DNA of 64,000 nt from Raphanus sativus (GCF_000801105.2 NC_079517.1:9238001-9302000), one strand, 5' to 3'. Positions 24,391 to 36,075 are shown, counted from the first letter of the stretch. Notes: a model not told the origin generated them from the letters alone. Numbers and translations: made by a program.

Positions 24391-24402
24391 GCTCTGATAC
24401 CA
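24391..24402 (-). promoter_or_regulatory. Primer-binding site (initiator Met-tRNA type)
   Basis: The minus strand reads TGGTATCAGAGC three bases inside the LTR, the standard complement of the 3' end of the plant initiator Met-tRNA. It fixes the orientation of the element. Confidence 0.9.
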
Positions 24403-24405
24403 ATT

Positions 24406-24822
24406 TGTGAGATTCCTACCATGAATCTACTCGGATTTGGAGATCAATCTAAGAACAATCAAGAACAAGCACAAACGAAAGAGACACATGATTGTTTACC
24501 CGGTGTTCACCGCACTCCTCCAACGTGGAAAAGCCGCTATACTCACCGGGGCTGGCTCAGCCAGCAATCCACTAGAGTAACTCAAACTAGAGCTCTCATC
24601 GGTTACAATGGTGCTCTCTCTCTCTCTGTGCTCTGTTACAACAGACTCATCAAGATCACAAAGATAAGAGGAGGAAGACGACGTTATCTTAGTCGTTTAC
24701 AAAGACTACACACGTGCAACACATGTGACCTGGTTATTACCTAAACCGGCTAAACCAGCTTCCTCACTCTCTGGTTAAGCATACCAAGAGATAATTGCTG
24801 ATTACGGACACAATCCTTCACA
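24406..24822 (-). repeat. 5' LTR of the LARD-like element
   Basis: 417-bp terminal repeat nearly identical to 20084-20500, followed by the target duplication ATACT. Confidence 0.92.
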
Positions 24823-24827
24823 ATACT

Positions 24828-26830
24828 CTTTTACTTTTCATGTCTAACTGTGAATAATAGTGAAAGATAATTCGTGGAATCTAGGAATTAGATTTAGATT
24901 AAGATTATAATTGTTGGTTAGATGTTTTTTTTGTTAAAGCAGTCGACACGATATGTCATTAAAAGTTAAATTAGAACAGATTTTAAAACAAAGTAAAACA
25001 CTTATATTTTATAAATTTTAATAATTAATTAAGACCACCTACCACTAGTCTTCGGCCGGAGGGGTTTATTGCACAAAAACGCTGGGACGCAGGCTCCCGA
25101 AGTGGGAAGCCCAACGAATGTCAGATGGTTTATGATTTCTAATCAAATTTGTCGTGATAAAAATTTGAAATTACATGTATTTTGTTTTAAATGAGTTAAA
25201 CATTATAACTATATTTTAACTATTTATATTTTTTTTTGCCCGTCCATATGGCGGGAGATTCATAGATCGGGGATGGTGGAAAAGATAGAATGAGACGAGA
25301 AAGATGAGGAGGTTGATTGAGGTTGGTGTTAGAACACTAGTCAAGAGATTTGTAATGTAGTTACCTACAAAACTTCCTACAAAACTTCTCCATAATTGCT
25401 GAAAAATTTTATGAGAAGATTCTCGTTAGTATTCGATGAAATCCCTTTTCTTTGGTTTATTTCCATTGTCAAAACCTAAAATAGATTTGAATGGATATTA
25501 AAAGAAGATGAAGAAAAAATCAAAAGATGAAGAAAAAGAAATGAAAAACTGAAGAAAGAGAAAGACAATAAAATGAGGGCAGGGGTGAGGGCAGGAGTGA
25601 GGGCAGGGACAAAACCGAAAAGAAAGGTAGAATACGCTACATGTGTGATAGGTTTATTGGGGTATATGGTAGTTTGCCAATTACGACTCCAGTTCAGGCT
25701 AATTAGCCAATTGTCAACTAGAGAAATTAGGCTCTATATACACCAAAAACACCAATATTTGCTCAAACTACCCTAACACTGATTATGTCACTATTAATAT
25801 TTCTATAATACAAAATTATCTCTGCCCAAATAGTTTCCTTCCTTCTCTTTCTTGTAGATTCTACCCGAACAATCTTCTTCTTCTTCCTTTCTCTCTTTTC
25901 AGATTTTCTTAAAATCAGTATACACGATTTCTTTTCTATTAATCGTCAATTGTCTCTATACTATATGCAATGTGATCTGTAAATATTAGAAGCCATAATC
26001 TTTTTATCCAACGTTTTCATTGCCAAGGTATGAAAGAAAACAAATGCTACAAAAGAGGAGAAAACAAACAAAGAGTGTCAAAAGTAATTACTGCATGATC
26101 TTTTAAAGTTAGGAACTTGACTGACTCCATTTCTGATATTGTATCCCAGCTACAAAATCTATTTATATATGCTCTGGCCAAGTCAATCATATAACTTTTA
26201 TAATATGTGATTTTATCATACCAAGCGACTATATTTTATGTGTGCCAAAACCAAAAGGGTTTATACATTTCATGTTTTAGGAGTTGAATTTTCTCCAATT
26301 GTTTACCAGATACTTGAAAATGAAGCCTCAGATGCAATTTTATCACAAACCATCATTGGAAAAAGGACATCAAAAGCATACTGCTCCAACATTTGCCTTC
26401 TTTCACGTTCATTGTCTTAAATCATTGATTTGGATTGAATTGCTAACACCTAAACACAATCACTCCCACTCGTTAGTTATTGTTAACCCTGTCCTATTTT
26501 ACGTACCCACCATAAATGTTTATTCCTTTTTCATCTTCTTTTGCTATTATTTGTAAACATACCACGAAAGGTACAACTTACAAGGAATGAAACGAAAGAA
26601 GAATAGAAAGGTACAAACATCATTGAAAAATTGGTAAACGTTACCATTGTCCTTACAGTTAGCTACATTGCATGTGAGCATGTCGGTGATCATTGTATGA
26701 TGTACTACGGACTATTGTAAATTCACAAAATCTAACTCTGCGCCTAATTGCATACCATTGTGGAATAGCAAGTAAATACGCTCCTTTATGTCATGGATTC
26801 ATCATTTACTACATTAAACCAATACGATGA
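24828..26830. other. Gene-free stretch between LTR element and primase relic
   Basis: No gene is recognised. A GC-richer patch (25040-25125, around cttcggccggaggggttt) stands out, and three short tandem gggcagg-type repeats lie at 25573-25612. The right end may be the old primase 3' flank. Confidence 0.4.
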
Positions 26831-27336
26831 TTAAACTGGAGCAGCTGGCGTCTTGGATTTCAAAATCTTCTGATTCTCCTCGAAGTATTGGTTCGGATGG
26901 TTGATACCAGCATTACCGATATATATTATAAACAGTTTCAAAGGTCAGTGTCATGCAAGCTTTTAATATTGTAGACATGTAGGGTCTGGGAACAGTTGAA
27001 TGAAATATTGGTCTAGACATTCAATTTTTTTGGAAAAATTTTACATAGATAAATGTCCCTAAACTATGCAAACTTCTTTTTATATGAAATTCTTAAAAAA
27101 ATGTTTCACCGAAATCTCAGATCCGGCCATGATTATGATTGTAGAATCTTAAACTATACGAGGGAGACCTTGTTAGTTTTGCTAGATATCGAAGAAAGTA
27201 TTCAAGGTTTAGTGATAATAACTTAAAAAGAGTAGTTACCTGATAGTGTTTGTTCCGAACATTTCCATTACATCTTTCCACGATAACTCATTCAAATCCC
27301 ATCCTACCAAGTGCTGCGCTCTCAAGTTATCCACTC
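26831..27336 (-). pseudogene. PRI2: Relic of the DNA primase large subunit gene (last two exons)
   Basis: Two decayed exon pieces. 26831 to about 26980 reads, in two frames, AC-TLTFETVY and then GNAGINHPNQYF, EENQKILKSKTPAAPV and a stop. This matches the C-terminal Fe-S region of eukaryotic primase large subunits (human equivalent GFSLNHPNQFFCESQRIL). A frameshift lies between FETVY and GNAG, where AT-rich bases are inserted. 27240-27336, with intact splice borders, reads VDNLRAQHLVGWDLNELSWKDVMEMFG, which fits loosely the preceding DNL-A...LEDVM segment. The rest of the gene is absent. Its position between CAMTA4 and the zinc-finger gene matches At1g67320 from memory. Primase is essential, so a working copy should exist elsewhere. 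Confidence 0.75.
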
Positions 27337-27500
27337 TGTCATTTTTCACACAACCAAGTTATAAATAAAAACAGGGTCACTAATCTGTAAGTTTAAAAAG
27401 AAGCATAGTGAAAACTATCTATACGTGATATAGTATAAGAGCTTCGTTCAGTAATTAATAATTATTAATTAATCTCCTAACAAGACTTTTGACGAGTTCT

Positions 27501-28890
27501 ATATTAAAGAAACAAGTATAACTCTATTTATGTAAAGGATTTCATAGTCATTAGCTTAGTACACAATCCTAACTCCCTTGTATCTATATACGTTCTCCTC
27601 TGTACATTTGCTAAGTAATAAGAATCATCTTTTATATGGTTGAGAAAGGCGATTTACGGACTCAAACAAGCACCACGAGCTTGGTACTTGGCACTGAAGC
27701 AACACCTCACAGCAACTGGATTTCGGAACTCTCAGGCAGATGTTTCATTATTCACAAGAATTGTCAAAGGCAGCTACACATATGTCCTAATCTATGTAGA
27801 CGACATTATCGTTACCGGTAACGATAACACTGCCATTGACATGATTCTAAGCTCGTTTGCTGACCGGTTCTCTATCAAAGACCCTGTTGATCTGCACTAC
27901 TTTCTTGGTGTTGAAGCGACAAGAACACCAACAGGTCTCCACTTGTGCCAGCGTAAATACATTATGGATCTCTTCATCAAAACGAATATGCAAGATGCAA
28001 AGCCTGTGACGACTCCGTTACCAACATCGCCAAAGCTTACTCTCACTGGTGCTACTCTCCTCACCGATGTCACAGAGTACAGATCAGTGGTGGGTAGTTT
28101 ACAGTATCTGGCATTCACACGCCCATATATCTCATACGCAGTAAGTAAGCTATCTCAATATATGCATCGCCCGACACTGGAGCACTGGCAAGCGGTGAAG
28201 AGAGTGCTCAGGTACCTAGCGGGGACAACAACTCATGGCATTTTTCTCTCCCAGTGTTCACCACTCTCCCTACATGGGTTCTCCGACGCAGATTGGGCCG
28301 GTGATACCGACGACTATGTCTCCACAAACGCGTACATCACCTACCTTGACTCCAACCCAGTTTCTTGGTTATCAAAGAAACAAAATGGTGTTGCACGCTC
28401 CTCTACAGAAGCCGAATACAGGGCGGTGGCAAACACAGCAGCTGAAATAAGGTGGCTATGTTCCCTTCTACTCGAACTTGGCATCCGTCTTCCCTCAGCT
28501 CCAGTCATCTATTGTGATAACATTGGAGCCACATATCTGTGAGCTAACCCTGTTTTTCACTCTAGAATGAAGTACATTACCCTTGACTACCACTTCATAA
28601 GGAATATGATTCAGTCTGGACTGCTACGGATATTCCATGTCTCAACGCATGATCAACTAGCGGACGCTCTAACCAAACCTCTGACTCGCTCCAAGTTTCA
28701 TCATGCTTGCTCCAAGATTGGAGTGACTAAACCCCCTCCATCTTGCGGGGGTGTATTAAGGAAACAAGTATAACTCTATTTATGTAAAGGACTTCATAGT
28801 CATTAGCTTAGTACAAAACCCTAACTCCCTTGTATCTATATACGTTCTCCTCTGTACATTTGCTAAGTAATAAGAATCATCTTTTATATT
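27501..28890 (+). mobile_element. Internally deleted Ty1/copia retrotransposon
   Basis: LTR-like direct repeats at about 27500-27636 and 28752-28888 (shared phrase aaacaagtataactctattt and the rest about 96% alike) enclose only the C-terminal part of pol. The left LTR joins straight into reverse transcriptase coding sequence at 27637, so gag, protease, integrase and half of the reverse transcriptase are deleted. A polypurine tract (gcgggggtg) precedes the right LTR at about 28745. No clear target duplication was found. Confidence 0.85.
27640..28773 (+). pseudogene. Copia pol remnant: reverse transcriptase C-terminus and RNase H
   Basis: The open frame 27640-28542 starts at [18 protein letters not shown] and includes [15 protein letters not shown] (the YVDD catalytic box), [32 protein letters not shown] and the RNase H part [30 protein letters not shown] and [14 protein letters not shown] then interrupts the usual [14 protein letters not shown]. 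The frame continues at 28567-28773 with [21 protein letters not shown] and [13 protein letters not shown]. One stop codon and the missing N-terminal half make it non-functional. Confidence 0.9.
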
Positions 28891-30281
28891 CTATACATTC
28901 AAACTCATTATCTCCAAAGCGAACTTGTTCAGAGTCCTCCGAATTAACTTGTCAAATTACTAGATTCCTCTCTTTTGGTCTCAGCCCAAGGGCCCTCCCT
29001 TGCTCTCAGACTTGACAGAACGAAACTAGTTTGAGAGCCAACACCGCATATTCTACATTTGGTAAAGTCCAAATATTTATCCAATCCCTGATGATCTATC
29101 TTCTAACAAACTGTTCCGTAAATAAAGTATGCACAACATTATAGTTGCATCAAAGCCGTCAATAGCAGTCTTGACTAAAGATAATTTAAGCCGCCCTCCA
29201 CTACTCCGTTGAATACATTTAGGCATTGATCTAAATGTAATTTTTATCGAGAATCTGATCTTCCGCGAGGCATGTATTTACCATATCCTCATCATTTCTT
29301 TATTTTGTTTGTCCTAACTGAACAGGGACATAAATGGTCTTGCAGGTTTTATAGGATTACTAATATAATATGGATTAGGTTCAAGTGTTGATGAAGGAGT
29401 AGTCTCGTTCTAGCTTTTACTCCCTCCCAGTGTGTCAGTTGTCATCACCATTCTCGGTTGGTCAATCTTCGTTCTATGGTCTGACAGCCGCAACATTGCG
29501 CAAGTTTTTTTTTTGGTTGCTGCAGTCATTCCATACGTTGCAAAATTATATTTATAGTGTTCATATTAGTTTAAGAATGTTGCCATGTAGTTTTTATAAT
29601 TCTTTAGTTTTTAATACATTCTTTAAGTAATCATTGTTTTTCATTTTCTAAATCATTTTAAGATTCAAAATTTCAAACGACGAAAACCAGCACCAACTAA
29701 GATAATTGTCAAGTTTTGTATAGATACATGTCTAATGATTTTTCTAACCATTTTGTATTTATGCTTTTCATCTTAGACAAATCAATCACTTTTACTAGTT
29801 ACTTAATTTCTACCTACCATACCCACAAATTAGCTCCTACTTTCTTTACCCTAACATATAACCAATCAATGTATAACCAAAAGTACCAACTAAGATCTCA
29901 GGATGGACTTGGAGGAGAGGTTAGGATTCTATAGCAAAGATCCATAACGACAACAAAGTAAATCAAAAACAAACAAGTTATGCATTAATAGTACAACACA
30001 GCTGACCCAAAAGAGAGGCTTAAGAGACAAATGCATAGAAGCAACCTGACGACCACTGCAACATTTGACAGACATTACCGACACCTCCTGGATCAGACAC
30101 CCTTCTCAACCCCCACAAACATTGTCTACACGACTCACTGGAACATACCACACATTTCAAAACACACCGATCAGATATATTTTTGATATCCTTCCTTCTC
30201 TAAATTGAACTTTTAAAATATCTAACAAAGTCAGAGCGATTGCATGAAATTTTCATAAAGACAAGAAATCTACACAGGCTG
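28891..30281. other. AT-rich gap with no gene
   Basis: Only chance frames are seen. The right 250 bases probably hold the 3' UTR of the minus-strand zinc-finger gene. Confidence 0.45.
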
Positions 30282-32167
30282 TTACATCTGCAAGTTTTTT
30301 TAGGCAAACAGTTTATTAACAAACAAATGTGACCGCAGAGATACATCGTATGACACACCTGATCGTTATCTTCTGGTGCATTGGAAGGAGATTCGTTCGA
30401 CTGATCCCCTGGTTTATCAGCTCCACAGTTTTGCCTGTTGCATTTGCTCCTGAACGGATAGTTTATGTTTCCACAGCTATCACACTTCCAGCTCCCTTCG
30501 GGTACCTTTTGGTCTGATCCACAACAAATATTAATATGCCAATCTCAAGATCCATTACATAAGCCGCAATCATTTTAAATTCCTGAGAGACTTACTGGAG
30601 GTTTTGTCTGAGCTTCCACCCTGCTGCAACTATAAGATTTAAAGGTCAGTAATGTGTTTGTTTGATACTTAACTTAATAGTCAAGCCTTGGATTTAAAGT
30701 TAATGAAGGTATATGATAAGGTCAAAAATAAAGCGGCACAAACCTGGGGACCATGCTTTGGAGTGTTGCACTTTCTCATGTTACACATAGTTCTAAACGA
30801 GAAGTTTACATTACCACAATTCGGACATGCCCAATCATTCTCACGAGATGAATCTGTAAAATGACCATATTAAGTTGACTATCACAGTAAAATATATAAC
30901 TTTACCAGCTGAAGTATTCTAGAAGTTGGGGAAAAAGCATAACCAGAGACTAGCAAATACCTCTCTTTTGTGATTTTTCATCCGCAAAGTACCCTCCTGG
31001 TCTTGGCATCTGCAAAGAACACATACTGTTAAAAAAAGTTCCATACCTGAGATTTTGCAAATGATCAGAACCATGGATCTAAGTTATATACATACCATAG
31101 CGGCGGCAGCAGCAGGACTCATGGCCATCCCAAAGCCATACCTGTCCATGGGTGGTGGAGGCATTCCATACATTCCACTTCCCATCATAGACCGACCATG
31201 GTACGGTGAAGGTGGTCCAGACATATGGAAAGGTCTGTAATGAGGCCCAGCAGGAAACCGGCTGTTATAGTTAAAATGATAAGGTGACCCCCCAGAGAAG
31301 GGGACGTCATAAGGAGGCATAGAGGAGCCGTTAAAGAGAGAGGAGCCGTATGGCGAGCCGCCCATAAGTACTGGAGAGGGACCCCCAGATCCTAAATATC
31401 GCCCCGGTGATGAGAAACTGTGTTGCGGTTGCATAGGTTTGGGGGCAGACTTCTGTGAACAGATACACAACATAAAGGTATGTAAATAGACTGATTCAAC
31501 CCCTTGCCTTGCAAAATCAATCCACTGAACACAAACTGTTTCAACGCAGAGACACAGATATTTGATGACGCAATAAAAAGAAAGACTTTTTTTTTTTTTT
31601 TAACTCAACTTCAACTTTTCATTAGCCAAATGTTTTGATACAAACATTTGGCTAGCCAAATGTTTTGATACAAAAAGAAAGACTTACAGCATTGTGATCA
31701 GCAGGTCTAGACTGAGTGCAATTACGCATATTGCAAGTAGTCCTGAATGAAAAATTGACATTGCCGCAGCTGGGACAGGTCCAATCATCTTCTCTCCGTC
31801 CCCCTATCCAAACCACCAAAACATAATAAACCAAAGAAAACAGCTATTCACATTTGTAGTATAAAGAAAACACAAACTCGAATTTGTCCTAACTATATTC
31901 ACTTCAGGACACAACCGTATAGCTTAATATTCATACCGTCAGTTCTAGCACGCTTAGCAGCTGACGAGTTTCTGCTGTCTACCTACACAAAAAAAGAAAA
32001 AGAAAAAAACAGCAATTAGACAAGATCCAAGATCAGTGGTACGAGGAAATCGAGTCAGAAGCGCTCAAGCAGAAGAAAGAAGCTCCGTCTCGATTCAGTG
32101 TTAGATCTGCGATAGTGTTTGCCAGCAGTGTACCAACAAAAGAAGGTGGGAAGTGCACCTGAGACAT
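30282..32167 (-). CDS. RanBP2/NZF-type zinc-finger protein with three fingers
   Basis: Small protein with three RanBP2-type zinc fingers, a fold that in this family binds single-stranded RNA or protein partners. Exons: 32159-32167 (MSQ), 31937-31982, 31688-31803, 31096-31452, 30961-31009, 30744-30853, 30596-30629, 30359-30513 and a tiny last exon 30282-30287. They total 882 nt, 293 residues, in phase. Fingers: DDWTCPSCGNVNFSFRTTCN with NMRNC; NDWACPNCGNVNFSFRTMCN with MRKC; GSWKCDSCGNINYPFRSKCN with RQNC. A Gly/Pro/Ser/Tyr-rich low-complexity linker with MYGMPPPPMDRYGFGMAM separates fingers one and two. The last intron (71 bp) and Met-stop ending are inferred from splice consensus; otherwise reading continues past VCHT. 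Ortholog At1g67325 from memory. Confidence 0.9.
31575..31685 (-). mobile_element. Short retroposon-like insertion in a zinc-finger gene intron
   Basis: aaaaagaaagactt at 31575-31588 recurs at 31672-31685. The 83 nt between begin with a T-run (poly(A) on the minus strand) and contain a second small repeat, gccaaatgttttgatac, twice (about 31624 and 31654) around an inverted caaacatttggc. It lies in the intron between exons 3 and 4 and does not touch the coding sequence. Confidence 0.7.
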
Positions 32168-32643
32168 AGAGGCGGGAATAGTCTGCGAGACAAGCGGAGA
32201 AGGAGGCGGGGGCACGGCACGGTGGCGACTTTTTACCCTAAAAAGATTTAACTTGGTCAGGGGGGACAAGTGAAAGTACCACAAGATTGTTTTTTCTTTA
32301 TTAATTGACTAGGCGCGTGTCCGGACTTCGCACTGCTTTATTGTTTTATTAATTATGAATCAAAAATATTACATGCTGAAAATCTCTTATAACAATTTTT
32401 CCATAATCTGCATATTTGGTATAAAAGTATTATTAACATTTTTTTTATAATCTGCATAATTTATATTTTTTTAGAGTTTGAACTTCAGATTTTTAGTGTA
32501 AAAGTATTAGTGAACCATTAGTCAAACCACTGTACTAAAGGAACTTTCAAATTGTTTTATCGTTTTGAAGTATGATTTTTTTGAATGATATAATTATATG
32601 GTTATTTGTTATGAGAATTATTTCATAATTTTATTGTGTTATA
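32168..32643. promoter_or_regulatory. 5' flank of the zinc-finger gene
   Basis: Non-coding, GC-richer up to about 32280 and AT-rich beyond. It should include the 5' UTR and promoter of the minus-strand gene. No specific motif is claimed. Confidence 0.4.
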
Positions 32644-32950
32644 CTCTCGATGTTTCTTTTTCTAATACACTTTATTATAAACACACAACTTTTTTTAAAA
32701 AAAATTACTGTTATCAAAAAGTATTTGATTACAACAAAAAAGGTAATTAATTATTACTATTTTGAATAAATAAGGCAAAAACTATACAATAATTTTTAAT
32801 ATTTTAATCAATTACATTAAAAATCTGCATAGAAAGTTTCAAAACATCATACATATTAAAACAAAAATATTCTCTAAAACATCATACATAAAAGAAACAT
32901 AGAGAATATGATAGTAGGTGGCAACATCATACATAAAGAAACAGAGAGAG
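32644..32950. mobile_element. Stowaway-like MITE
   Basis: The left end CTCTCGATGTTTCTTTTTC and the right end, read in reverse, CTCTCTCTGTTTCTTTATG are inverted repeats resembling the Stowaway consensus CTCCCTCCGTTTC. TA lies at each outside border (32642-32643 and 32951-32952). A second partial copy of the right end (aaagaaacatagagaata) lies at about 32891-32908. It is about 307 bp, without a frame, and probably a Tc1/mariner-derived non-autonomous element. Confidence 0.7.
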
Positions 32951-34597
32951 TATAATAGTAGGTGATAAGTTAATATATTTTATGTTTGTTTTCCAATATG
33001 TATTGTTGTATGTACAGTAATACTTGTTACTGATATAAACGTTGATTTTAATATCAATGGTTTCACCGTCAAATTTGTATTTTTTCAACATCGTTCTTTT
33101 AAGATATTTTCATTTTCTCGGTATTTTGACTTTGAGTCATCATCATTGTATTTCATTTAATTTTCGGTTTGTAGTATTTTTCATTATCATCGGGCAAATA
33201 TTCACTTCTGTACTCTTGTTCTTCTTTGCTTTTTTCTCTTATGAGATTATTTTGTATTTTTGAATATGGGATTTATGAGTTTTTAGTTATACGGTTGTTT
33301 CTCACTGCTTTGTAGAATGTTCCAATTAATATTGGATGCTCCGCTTTTTCCTTAGATTTTGGTTGATGTTAGGAATTGAATTTCCGTAAGTTGGATTAGA
33401 GTTTAATCGTCTTTGATGTTGCTTTTTTCTTAGTTGGTTTACCGTCAATGTAGTCCTTATTTGTTTTGATTTTCAAGATCTGAATTTTTGTTATCTGACT
33501 TTTATGGTCTCTTTCATGTTTTGAAGATGACTTCACGGTTTGAGCTTGTGTCTTCCTATTTCGTAGTTACTTTTGGTGATTATTTTTTCTGATCTAACTT
33601 TTTTTTGTTTTTTCGTTGGGTGTTTAATCACGTTTTTTGTGTTCTGAATATTGTTTTGTCTCATGCTTTATCTTTTTATTTTTTTTTTTATGGTCTCTAC
33701 CTGTTCTGGCCAAAACAATTTATAGTAAGGTGAGATAAATTAATTTTCTTTCTTGATCTTTTTCATCTCTGAACTTTTGTTGAGTTAGTATTACTATAAC
33801 ACCTTTTGTGATTGTGGAGGTTTTAGAGTTATAATATGTGTTATATTCTACTTTCTTCTTTTTCTTACTTTGGTTAATAGTAAAATAAAATATATAATTT
33901 GTAAATAAAATAGTAGAAAATATCAAAAATAAGAAAAAACTGAAATTTATGTCATTTTGGGTGTAAATAAATTAATTATTTAAAATATATTTATACTATT
34001 TTACTTGTTTTTATTCATCTTATATTTTAGTTACCAATACAATAGATTACTAAATTTCATATGATGATAATTAGTGTAAGAATGATTAGATAGTGCACAG
34101 TTACAAAATGATAAGTCAAATCGCAGTAATCCAAAAAAAAGAATGACCTAAAATATAAAAAAACATGAGAACACATGTCATCAAACTTCTTTTCTACATG
34201 TCGTAAAAAAAAGTATATATATAGATTAGACAATTACTTAGAAACTACTAAACTAATGATTTGAAAATTGATCTGAATTTTTTTTTAGATTTGGTTAGAC
34301 ATGATTTAATCTAATCTGATTGGGTTTAATTATAGAACAATAATTTAAGGTGTTTATTGTTTCTAGTTTTTGGATAATGTTTTTTTCCAAAAATCATTTT
34401 TTTCCTATCAGAATATTGAGAAATTGATTTGCTGAAGTCTGGAAAAACTAAAAAAAATGAATAATTGTCTATTTATAGATAAAAGAAGTCCAACTTTTTT
34501 TATTGCTTGTAAATAATTTTATATTTAGTTCTTTATTACGAACACCAGTATATGCTATGCATTTTTGTAAAAATTACAAATACTATTTCTAATCCTA
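32951..34597. other. AT-rich gene-free stretch
   Basis: No gene is recognised. Between about 33000 and 33700 the plus strand is strongly T-rich with many gtttt/gattt phrases. Nothing else could be assigned. Confidence 0.45.
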
Positions 34598-34602
34598 CTA
34601 CG

Positions 34603-34739
34603 TGTTATGAACCGACTGGTTCAGGTGGATGTTTATCCAAAAGATACTTACTAGGCTTTGGCCCATTAGTAGTCCATCTTATAATTCCCTATATAAGGAG
34701 TTCATATTCGACATTAATAAGACACACACATTCACAACA
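34603..34739 (+). repeat. 5' LTR of the copia element (137 bp)
   Basis: Very short LTR with a TATA-like box (ccctatataagga) at about 34687-34699, likely its own promoter. Confidence 0.9.
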
Positions 34740-34821
34740 CGTTATCAGCACGAGCTAAGCTCAAAACCCTAGCAAAATTCGTAGGTCACCAAAAACCTTA
34801 AAAACTAGCCGCATCTTAAAA

Positions 34822-35345
34822 CAGTCATATCTCCCTAACCGTAACGACCTAGAAGGCGAGCCACCTATCAATCTGAAGATCTCGACGAGACGAAGCCAGC
34901 GCCGCTAACCTCGCGAGGATCCGATCTCCGACGCGCCGACACACTCTGTTTTAGTACGTGCCGTCAATTGCTCAAGAACCCTAATTTTGACGCAACTTCA
35001 AATCGATCGTTCTCTCAAACCATAACGATCCAAACGACGTGCGATATACCAACTTGAAGATCTTGAAGAGAAGAATCCATAGCCGGAAACCTCGCGTCAA
35101 TCAGATCTCAGACGCCCCGCCAATCTCTGTTTTAGTGCGCGCCGTCAATTGCACAAAAACCCTAATTTTGATTCAACTTCAAATCGATCGTTCTCCCAAA
35201 CCGTAACGATCCAGAAGACGTGCGATATATCAATTTGAAGATCTGGACGAGGAGAATCCAGCGCCGCAGACCGCGCCGCGATCAGATCATAGACGCGCCC
35301 TCACCGCCATCTACAAGCCGCGCCGTCAAAAGAAAACCTAAGGCT
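34822..35345 (+). repeat. Three ~181-bp tandem repeats in the copia leader
   Basis: Related units start at about 34822, 35004 and 35185. Each holds the phrases (c)cgtaacgaycc, atatcaayttgaagatct and gaatccagcgccgc-like, then a CpG-rich part. They are imperfect and noticeably GC-richer than the surrounding DNA. They lie between primer site and gag, where packaging or translation signals are expected. Function is unknown. Confidence 0.75.
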
Positions 35346-35875
35346 GTTAACTTCTCTTTCTAGTTTGTTTATAGCCGATTTATTATTTGATCTTACTAAC
35401 TTCCTTTCATCAATTTGTTTAAGGAAAACAAAGGATCAAATCTAATCAGATCAATTGAGGTTGAGATTTCCAAAGGAACCAAGGAGCAAATCGAGATCTA
35501 AAAGTAAGTCATCAAACCCTATTTGTTTGATAGATCCGATTTCATAAAAGAAATGTTTAAGTTTATATCTTGATCGATTGAGATTAGAAATCTAGAGAAC
35601 TCGTATACCCTGATTGATTAAATCATTAGATTTCTAGATTTGATATAATAAATTTGTTTAATAAACAAACCCTAAAGTTCATGAAATTTAAAACTTGTAT
35701 AAAACCCTAAACCGAATCGAATTATGAAACCCTTTAAACCATATCGATTATTAAACCCTAATCTAAACCGGTTTATGAAACTTATAAAAATCAAATCCGA
35801 ATTGTGAAAACATTAAACCAAATCAGTTTATAAATCCCTAAACCAATCGATATTATAAACCCTAATTTGGTAGAT

Positions 35876-35995
35876 AGAAAGTTTTCATTTCTAGAAAGTT
35901 TCAATTTTTAGAAAGTTTCCATTTTTAGAAAGTTTCCATTTCTAGAAAGTTTCCTTTTTTAGAAAGTTTCCATTTTTAGAAAGTTTCCTATTATA
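35876..35995 (+). repeat. Seven ~18-bp tandem repeats upstream of gag
   Basis: The unit tagaaagtttccattttt is repeated about seven times with small changes, ending about 80 bp before the gag start region. Confidence 0.85.
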
Positions 35996-36075
35996 GAATT
36001 TTCTGGAAAACTTTTGAAATCAGTTCCTCAGAACATATTACTAAAATCTAACTAGAGAAACACTAAATATTTTAG

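Larger units (their letters stand above)
20084..24822 (-). mobile_element. Non-autonomous LTR retrotransposon (LARD-like)
   Basis: Two 417-bp LTRs (20084-20500 and 24406-24822) differ only by two small length changes: a tt insertion and one CT pair in a CT run. They begin TG and end CA. Both outer flanks are ATACT (20079-20083, 24823-24827), a 5-bp target duplication. Just inside the right LTR the minus strand reads TGGTATCAGAGC, the initiator-Met tRNA primer site, so the element points leftward. A purine-rich tract (AAGGTGGAGAT) precedes the other LTR. The 3.9-kb interior has no open frame above about 90 codons and no recognisable gag or pol. Nearly identical LTRs mean recent insertion, so it was mobilised in trans. 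Confidence 0.92.

Noticed and set aside
35876..35995. Regular short repeats that could suggest a CRISPR-like array
   Set aside because: Units are directly adjacent with no unique spacers, inside a plant retrotransposon leader; a simple tandem repeat.
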